Shown here: piece after piece, positions 8,082 through 14,470 of the stretch | Layout of the letters: each line of letters opens with the position of its first letter | How positions within the stretch are numbered: position 1 is the first letter of the stretch | From: Multifurca ochricompacta | Taxonomy: Eukaryota > Basidiomycota > Agaricomycetes > Russulales > Russulaceae | NCBI GenBank assembly: GCA_022496185.1 | Contig: WTXG01000543.1 | Coordinates: 1-14,606, forward strand | Length of the DNA stretch: 14,606 nucleotides | Direction: 5' to 3' | Position numbers and translations under genes: made by a program | The notes under the pieces: generated by a model | The model's database searches: none | What the model was told of the DNA's origin: nothing | The model's input: the letters and a program-made list of their open reading frames with translations, nothing else

Positions 8082-10210
8082 TCATTCAGAGTGTGGACTT
8101 GTCCTCTGAAAATTTGGTTGAGGAAGTCTGCCAGCAATCCTTTCTGATTTCCTGATTGCATGGGTTCTTTTGGGAGGGGAGGATGGTTCCATGACTTGTG
8201 ATGGAGGAGTCTGATATATAGTCTGAGGGTGTGTGGTGTCTACATTATGTGTGGGTGTGGTAGGCCGAGGTGGTAATTGAGGAGGTACTATGTCCTCCTG
8301 TTCCTCTTCCAGGTCTTCCTCATCATGAGGAGCCTCAGGAACATGTGTAGCAGTTGCTGGTGGTGGCTGGACTTGGCCACCAGGTAAAGTAAATGAGCTG
8401 CCTTCACTAGGTTGCTCTATAGATTTATCTACTCTGTTGTCCTTTACAGAGCAGGATGGGAAGGATCTCTCATCAAATGTAACATCTTGTGAAGAGACAA
8501 GAGACTGGATACAACTATCCCAAAGTGTATAGCCCTTAGATGTGGGCTCATATCTGACAAAGACAGCTTCCCTGGCTTTGGGATCTAATTTACACCACTT
8601 GCCCTCTGGAACATGATAATAGGCTTTGCAACCAAAGACCTTAAAGTACAAGACATCTGGTTTGTTCCCAACCAGAAGCTCTAGTGGAGTTTTCCATTTA
8701 TTAGAACAGATGGGAGTTCTGTTATATATGTGACATGCTGTCTTGACAGCACACTCCCAGAAACCAAGAGACAGGCCTGCATTGTGCAGCATGCTAGTGC
8801 CTTTTTCTATAATGGTTCTGTTAAATCTCTTGGCCCTTCCATTCTGTTGTGGACTATACAGCATTGTGAGTTTATGCTCTATGCCAAAATCTTCAAGCAT
8901 TGCTTTCAGTGCCTTGTTCACATACTTGCCACCATGATCTGTATGAAGACACTTGATTTTATGATTAAATTTGTTTTCAAGCAGTGTCTCCAGTTTACTA
9001 AAAACTGGTGTGAACAGATCTTTAGACTTCATTGGAACAATTAGAGCATATCTGCTAAAATCATCCAAGAAGGTGGCAAAGTACAGATTCCCTTGTATTG
9101 AACTGCACTGCAAGGGGCCTACAAGATCACTATGAAGGATCTCAAGGGGGGCTGATGCACACTTTGAAGATGGGGGAAATGGAAGACAATGGGACTTGCC
9201 CATTTCACAGCCATAGCATGGCTTGTCTTCCACTTGGCTATTATTAATTCTGAGGCCTTTAACCACCTCAGGAGCATATCTCTTTAGGGCTTCTTTAGAC
9301 ATATGGCCCATTCTTTGATGCCAGATTTCTAGTGAGGCAGATGCAGATGTATGGATACTATTTAGGATGTGTTTGCCTAGTACCCAGTACAATTTGCCAA
9401 ACTTCCATGCTTCTGCTATAATTTTTTTGCCATATTTAATTGTTGCCTTCTTGTTATCAAAGAACACAGTTGCCCCTTTTTCTACCAGGGCACTGGCGGA
9501 GAGTATTTTATGTCCTCCAGGCATGTGGAGCACATTGCTCAGTTCCAAGTCGAAACCTTGATCAGTCCTGATGACCACAGTGCCAACTCCATTTGTTTTG
9601 ACTATGGAGTTGTCACCTAGTGATACTTCATGGGTGTTGTCGACTTTATATGTATCAAAGTCTTCAAGGTTGGGACTGAAATGAGCTGTTGCTCCACTAT
9701 CAAGCATCCAATAATCTGAGTTGATATCCAGATTATAGGTGTGAACATAAAGGCGAATGTGAGGTGCCTCATGCACCTCCTCTATTTTGCCACTACCATT
9801 AACTATGGTGGCTATAGTATTTACATGTTGGGCCTTGGCCCTCTTCTTGTTCCCTGCCTTGCCTTTTTTGGCATTCTCCAGGTCCTTCTTCTTCTTTGCA
9901 CAGGCGTTGGACTTGTGTCCAGGCTTGTTGCAATAGAAGCAGACCACCCCTTGTGAACCAGGGGCAGCAGCAGGAAGTGGTGATAAATTTGTATTTTTTG
10001 GTTTGTTTGATTTGACAGGTGCTGCCTTAGATAGGACAGCACTACCACTTCCTGAGGGACCCGCCAGGCAACTCTCCTCATTTAGGAACCTCTGCACAAG
10101 GTCCTGAGGAGAAAGATGCTCTGGATCACCAGAGGCTAGTATAGAGCCAGCAATGGCACTGTAGGAGTCAGGGAGAGCTTTCAATGGAATGAAGCTCATC
10201 TGGAGGTCAT
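8082..10210 (-). pseudogene. copia Gag C-terminus, zinc knuckle, protease and integrase (inactive)
   Basis: The open frame extends to 10331, but its first 40 codons come from the inserted MITE; copia sequence starts at 10210. Counting residues from 10331: the CCHC knuckle is C131, C134, H139 and C144; the protease motif WMLDSGATAHF has Asp211; the integrase zinc module is H338, H343, C372 and C375; the catalytic core has D402 and D465. The third position (501, in SPQQNGRAKRFNRT) is Lys where the family has Glu, so integration activity should be lost. The D465-501 spacing of 35 is normal. A Pro/Glu-rich linker leads to two TGA stops. Confidence 0.92.
10203..10210. repeat. 8 bp target site duplication, left copy
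   Basis: GAGGTCAT here is repeated exactly at 10697-10704, directly flanking the MITE. Eight bases is the hAT superfamily hallmark. Confidence 0.92.
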
Positions 10211-10696
10211 TAGTGATGTTCCGGCCCGGCTTGGCCCAAAAGCCACGGCTTTGGCTCGGCCTGAGGCGGCTCCGGCTTTCCTGAAGTCTGGGCCGAGCCA
10301 AAGCCGCCACAGACAGCTTGGCCCAAGCCATGGCTTTTGGCAGAGAAAATTTTATGACATATAACTAGTAGTTATAGTTCAGCTAATCAAAATCTGACTT
10401 AGTGTGTTATGTATTGCAAAGCTATATCGAAGAAAAAGTTTGAAATGCTGCAATAAACATGATCATGTGACCCAAATCAACCACTTTGTGATCAGATTTC
10501 TACTGATTTTGATGATTGCTATTGCACTTGTATGTGCTGTTGAAAGCTGCGGCCTGAGCCAGTGGCTTTGGTTTTTAATTTCTCTGAGCCAGGCCAAAGC
10601 CCTTGCTGGGCCATCACAATGGCCTGGCTTGGCCCAGCCCAAACAGGCCCAGCTTGGCCCGGCTTCCGGCTTTGAGCTGGGCCAGGCACATCACTA
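10211..10696. mobile_element. hAT-type MITE (486 bp) inserted in copia gag
   Basis: The ends are inverted repeats, TAGTGATGTTCC on the left and the complement of TAGTGATGTGCC on the right. They are flanked by a perfect 8 bp duplication. The subterminal regions are packed with GGCCC, GGCTT and TTTGGC words, including a perfect 15 bp inverted pair (10247-10261 with 10291-10305). The middle is AT-rich with no transposase, so this is a non-autonomous element mobilised in trans. Insertion adds 494 bases including the duplication. Its right end supplies TAG TGA, which stops gag, and its left end supplies an artificial ATG and 40 codons to the downstream frame. Confidence 0.93.
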
Positions 10697-10704
10697 GAGG
10701 TCAT
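10697..10704. repeat. 8 bp target site duplication, right copy
   Basis: Exact copy of GAGGTCAT at 10203-10210. Removing the MITE and one copy leaves the copia gag frame in phase across the junction. Confidence 0.92.
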
Positions 10705-11193
10705 TGACCTCCATCCTGTTCTCCCTTAGGGTACTCCTGGCATCTAGAACCTTTTGTAATTGGGTTCTAAATGTCTGTCCTTCATCAAGACAGAAGGACA
10801 CCAGGGCAAGCCACAGATTATATGTGGCCATGCTACCTACAGAGCCATAAAGCCACTCCAACTTATTATACTTCTCACTAAGAGAAGGATAATTGGCATC
10901 AGAAGCTACTTGTGAGTAGACTTCTTGGGTTACATTAAGAAAGAGGAGCCCAATTAGCATTTCCTCTTCTCCCATCCATTCCCTGAGGATGGGGTCAATG
11001 ACTTCTTTTTGCATCTTCTCCTTTTCCTCCTTGTCCTCTGGGAGGAGGGCATGTCAGGATAAGGCGTAATAATGTGCCTTCTGAGCCCATTCATCCTCAA
11101 GAGGGCATTAAAATTGGCAGACCACATCTGCCAGTTGGAGCCATCAAGGCACTCCAACTTGGAGGAGGGAGGAAAGACAATTGAGGATGGCAT
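10697..11193 (-). pseudogene. gag: copia Gag N-terminal part (one frame break, then cut by MITE)
   Basis: The start is taken at the ATG at 11191-11193 (MPSSIVFPPSSKLECLDGSN); an in-frame ATG at 11235 has no family-like sequence after it until this point. The DGSNWQMWSANFNALLRMNG motif and later WLYGSVGSMATYNLWLAL match the copia-type Gag polypeptide family. A one-base gap in the run near 11045 shifts the frame (11193 side to the MQKEVIDPILREWM side). Reading then continues to NDL at 10697, where the MITE provides the stop. Gag would form the particle. Confidence 0.85.
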
Positions 11194-12122
11194 TTTTGAG
11201 ATGTTATTAAAAAAGTTCCTGGTTCCAAGGAGCAATTAGAACCAGTGCCCAGGTCCTGCTTAAGAGTGCCACCCCATACTGTGGCACTATCCTTCAGAAC
11301 CTAAGAAGGTCCTGCCTTTGTTGTGCAACTTTCTAGGTATAGTAAAGCTATCTAGTGCAATCTTGTAACTAGACATAAGCTCTGGTAGACTAGCCAGAGT
11401 GTCTAGTGTAAGCAAGACTGGGAGTCATGTCATGGAGGAGCCAACCACAAGTTCCACTAGAGACAAAGGGTATAGAGCCCTTCCTCTAGTGCTGGTGGTG
11501 GAGTCCATGATTAAGCCCTAGATGATTGGGGCCATGACTAAGTAGACTATTAGGTTTCCTCTGGTGGGGCAAACCCCCACAACATGGCAGCAAATACTCC
11601 TGCCCAGAGACAAAACCTTCTAGCTACTATGTAAAGACTATAGTAGTGCAGCCTACTTGTATTGAGCCCAAGCATCATGGGAGTGACTACCCATGCCTTG
11701 TTCTAGACCCTAAACTCTACCTGCAGGTCACTAAACCTGGCTTATGGATTGAGCCAAGCATTGACTGGACTTAAAGCCACAAGCTTCTGGCTATAGGCCT
11801 ACTAAGACTATCTATGGGATGAAGACCCAGCTACAACTATGAAATTACTAATACCTAGTGCACACTCAAGGAGCTTAAGGTGTTTCACCCACTTAGGGTC
11901 CCTCATCACCTTTTGCAAGAACCCTGAAGGGCTAGCCAAACAGTTCAGGATGAGCAGCAAGCTGCGTCATCCTGTGGGGTGTTAAGGTGCACAGATGGTA
12001 AATAAAAAAAGCTCACAGGAAGAAGCTGGTGGGAAAAAACTTTGAAGCTTTTGAGAGCTTGAAATGTGCAAGAGTGAGTTGGGCTGTGTGGAACATAAGG
12101 GAAATACAGATCAGTATGAGCA
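11194..12122 (-). other. copia 5' leader, unusually long and hairpin-rich
   Basis: About 930 bases between the primer site and the Gag ATG, with no supported gene. It holds a run of short perfect inverted repeats. Examples are AGTGCCAC/GTGGCACT (11265-11288), nested ACTAGAC and CTCTGG stems (11368-11407), CACTAGAG/CTCTAGTG (11455-11491), GTGGGG/CCCCAC (11564-11580), GGCAG/CTGCC (11586-11604), CTACTAT/ATAGTAG (11624-11646), CATGGG/CCCATG (11676-11695), AGCCA/TGGCT (11775-11792), and a bulged 13 bp stem CAGGATGAGCAGC (11946-11974). It could be a structured leader or a separate inserted element. Confidence 0.55.
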
Positions 12123-12137
12123 GCAGGGCCCATAACC
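12123..12137 (-). other. copia primer-binding site (half initiator-Met tRNA)
   Basis: The plus-strand sequence GCAGGGCCCATAACC matches the anticodon arm of fungal initiator tRNA-Met (GCAGGGCTCATAACC in yeast) at 14 of 15 bases, so the element RNA would pair with it. Drosophila copia uses the same internal region of this tRNA (site starting GGTTATGGGCCC), primed by a tRNA cleaved in the anticodon loop. The site abuts a CA that ends the LTR, which fixes the LTR boundary. Confidence 0.85.
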
Positions 12138-12426
12138 TGTCAAACAATCATGCTGCTGGTTATACTGACTGTGGTTAGTAGCAGTTTAGGCTAAAAGACA
12201 AGTTATACTTCAGAGGAAGAAGAACTCTATAATACTATACTACTGACCTAAAAGACAAGTTATCTACAGAGAGAGCATTAGTCAAAGGAGAAGTAGAAAG
12301 TAAAGTAAAAACAACTTACACTTCAGAGGAAGAAGAACTCTGAAGTGTAAAGGACAAAACAGACACCCTTATATATCCCAAGGGATGGTCTGTGTGCACT
12401 GGGAACAAGTCCACAAGTGCCAGACA
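12138..12426 (-). repeat. copia 5' LTR (~289 bp)
   Basis: On the minus strand it starts TGTCTGGC (12426) and ends TTTGACA (12138), giving TGTC...GACA ends, flush with the half-tRNA primer site. The size is close to the Drosophila copia LTR. It holds a TATATAAG box (12368-12375), a 13 bp stem-loop (12316-12350), a 22-base direct repeat (12207-12228 and 12320-12341) and a 16-base direct repeat (12191-12206 and 12248-12263). The start is inferred because the partner LTR is missing. Confidence 0.65.
12316..12375 (-). promoter_or_regulatory. copia LTR promoter with stem-loop at predicted start
   Basis: TATATAAG lies at 12375-12368 on the minus strand. About 30 bases downstream is a perfect 13 bp stem with a 9-base GA-rich loop (12338-12350 pairing with 12316-12328). 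The transcript start is predicted inside this stem-loop, so it would sit at the RNA 5' end. Confidence 0.5.
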
Positions 12427-12487
12427 ATAAACAAGAGGGATAAAGGCCATTGGCCAAAGAGATATCACATGCTTATAGTGATTGTCA

Positions 12488-12921
12488 AAGGGTTTCATAC
12501 CTGCGCAGGTAAGCACCACGGGTTTTGCCAGGTACGGGTACGGGTATACAGCTCCCAACCTGTGGAAACCCATACCCGTGTGGCAGGTTTGGTGGGTATA
12601 GGCGCCAATTATGCATTGACAAGATCAGTAGAATTTCCAAGATAAAACACATCTGCAGCCACAAAACTACAAGATCTCGTCTGATGTATGCTACAGGGTT
12701 GTGTTAAATATGTTCTAGTATTATCATACAAAATATCAAAGCAGATTAACAGTGCGATGTAAAATAAAATCCTTATCAGTGATCCACTTTCTTGAAAACC
12801 ATGATACATCTGTTTTATTAACACGTGACCAATTCTGCCAGTCTGGCACTATCTAAAATACTCTCTAGACTACTTTAGACTGTATTGTAATCTAATTATC
12901 AAATTAGTTTGCTGAAACAAG
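12488..12921 (-). repeat. Right arm of the ~435 bp inverted repeat
   Basis: Reverse complement of 7002-7436 from AAGGGTTTCATACC at the inner end to CTGAAACAA at the outer end, at about 80-85% identity by eye with small indels. It contains the GGTACGGGTACGGGTAT repeats near the inner end. It lies 61 bp outside the copia LTR; that 61 bp spacer (12427-12487) holds only a GGCCATTGGCC palindrome. The 53 bp after it, up to 12974, shows nothing recognisable. Confidence 0.8.
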
Positions 12922-12974
12922 GCCCGCGTGTATCTACAAGCTGCATGGGGCAGTGACTACATTGCATTGCATGG

Positions 12975-13557
12975 TGTCATGAACTGACACCCTAGAAAAC
13001 CTCCTGACCCCCCAGAAATCCCCAGACACTCCCAGAGACCTTGTAGAACCCTCAGAGACGAAGATAACCCTAGATTAAGACCAGAGAAAGGCCGGTCCGG
13101 ACCAGGGCCGGACTCCTGCCAAATTGGAGACCTGTGGGAAGAGTACTAACAGAACCCCACAATGCCTAAACAGCAGTCCACAAACTGCAGACTGCGGACT
13201 GCGGACTGCGGATTTCTAAGCCCAAAAGTGGGGCTATTCTCATTGGTGGATCAGTAGGGAGTTAAAGCGAAGTTAACCTCCCCTAAAGTGGTGCACAGAC
13301 CAAAGTCCCGGTTGTAATTATGTATATAAACCCTTTAGGAATAGAATGGACAGCTCCAGACTGTCCACTTGTGATCCAGTTCCTGATTACCTAGGAGATT
13401 AGCCCCACCTTGTGGAAGGCTTCTCATCCCTTGCCCTTGGGCTGTTCGCTTCGTCTCCCTTGCACTTTCACCCTCACTCTCATCCTTTGCCCACTTCCAA
13501 ATCCCTTCCCCTTCGCATACAACCCACTGTCCAGGCAGTCGACAGTGAGTTGTAACA
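12975..13557 (+). repeat. gypsy-2 5' LTR (~583 bp)
   Basis: It starts TGTCATGAACTGACA, which itself contains TGTCA...TGACA, and ends GTTGTAACA. It contains a 10 bp palindrome GGTCCGGACC (13094-13103), four tandem heptamers ACTGCRG (13184-13211), a TATATAAA box (13323-13330) and a 7 bp stem-loop (13347-13367). The boundaries rest on TG/CA ends and the primer site because no partner LTR is visible. Confidence 0.65.
13323..13367 (+). promoter_or_regulatory. gypsy-2 LTR promoter: TATA box and predicted self-primer
   Basis: TATATAAA at 13323-13330 is followed 35 bases from its first base by AGACTGTCCA (13358-13367). That 10-mer is the exact reverse complement of the site two bases after the LTR (13560-13569). 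It also forms the 3' side of a hairpin with TGGACAG at 13347-13353, so the upstream arm copies the primer site. Confidence 0.65.
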
Positions 13558-13559
13558 TT

Positions 13560-13569
13560 TGGACAGTCT
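13560..13569 (+). other. Self-primer-binding site of gypsy-2
   Basis: TGGACAGTCT starts two bases (TT) after the ACA that ends the LTR, the same spacing as in gypsy-1. It pairs perfectly with 13358-13367. It begins with TGG, so a tRNA primer cannot be ruled out on sequence alone, but the LTR match favours self-priming. Confidence 0.65.
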
Positions 13570-13604
13570 CTTTCACAGCAGACAGTGACTGACAAAGTGC
13601 CCTA

Positions 13605-14470
13605 GTGTCCCAAAACAGCTCCCCTGTGTCCAACACCTCGGATCAAGCAGCCTCCCCCCCCTACGAGCTTACCCCCCCCACGAAATCCTCAACTTCGCTG
13701 CCTTAGTAGAGGCAGCTGCCACAGCATCCCCTGCCCCTCCTTCATCGGTCTTGCCTCCTCTGGAACTCCCAGAACTTCATCCTTTCCCTGTGCCCTCCCC
13801 CACCCTCCAATTGCCCCCTCTTGTTCCTCCAGGCCTCTTAAACGCATCCAATACCTTTGGCACCCCCCCCCCTCGTTATATTCGTCTTCCAACCCCTGCT
13901 CCACCCCCTCCCACTGCAGCAAACGCCCTCTCTCCCCACCACCCTGGCCTTGTCCATCGGACTCCTCCTCCTTCTCTCATCAATCGCCCCCTTTGCACTG
14001 ACCATCCAACCAATCCTCACCAGTATCTTATATACTACTCGCTCGACGGTCAGCAAGAGTCTTGGGTGCCCGCTCAGTTCTCCAGAGAACCTAGCTTCTT
14101 TGACCAATTCCCCTGCTTTGTGGACGTGCTCGCTGATCTCCCCCATTATCTCCCTGGTGTGGTCGTTCCTCTCCGCTTTCCTCACTTTCACAACATTCCT
14201 ATTCGTCCTCGCCTTGATCGATTTCTTCGTTCCCCTCATTACCCCCCCTCCCACTTTGTAAACCTCAATCTTTGTGCCAAAGTAGGTTATTTGGCCCCCA
14301 ACCCTTGTACTTTCCAAAGGGGCCTGCTGGTCTATTCCTGGAACGCTTCCCTTGCCCGCTTGAATCGCACCCTCTCCCCAGAACTGCAAGACGTCTTAGT
14401 GGGGCAAGAACATTACTCCAAGGCTTTGATCTCCTGGATGGACGATTTATCAGCCTCTTCGGTACCTTAA
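13605..14470 (+). CDS. gypsy-2 Gag-like N-terminal region (frame-broken)
   Basis: A protein-like reading starts at GTG 13605 (VSQNSSPVSNTSDQAASPP) where an ATG would be expected. It shifts one frame at the eight-C run 13672-13679 and continues as HEILNFAALVEAAATA into a long open stretch to 14470. That stretch has a Pro-rich segment (about 13740-13920), then a more globular part (SLDGQQESWVPAQF, LADLPHYLPGVVVPLRFPHF). No known domain is recognised. The position after the primer site suggests an N-terminal Gag extension. From about 14430 the reading moves to the next frame. Confidence 0.5.

Larger units (their letters stand above)
7437..12426 (-). mobile_element. Ty1/copia LTR retrotransposon, decayed and truncated
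   Basis: Read on the minus strand: LTR (12426-12138), half-tRNA primer site, long leader, Gag, CCHC knuckle, protease, integrase, then RT. Integrase before RT is diagnostic of copia. RT breaks off at 7437 where the left inverted arm begins, so the rest of RT, RNase H and the 3' LTR are missing. Gag is split by a 486 bp MITE. Other damage is one frame break, two adjacent TGA codons and a lost integrase catalytic residue. CpG is nearly absent throughout. The element cannot be autonomous. Confidence 0.93.

Noticed and set aside
8079..8084. TGA TGA as programmed readthrough or recoding
   Set aside because: The element is otherwise damaged and both codons fit CGA to TGA decay, so no recoding needs to be invoked.
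10212..10331. First 40 codons of the long copia frame
   Set aside because: Translated from the MITE end, so not part of the copia protein.
10404..10697. 97-codon frame in the MITE
   Set aside because: Crosses MITE interior and subterminal repeats; not transposase-like.
13838..14389. 183-codon minus-strand frame opposite the gypsy-2 Gag-like region
   Set aside because: Antisense shadow of the C-rich coding strand without recognisable motifs.
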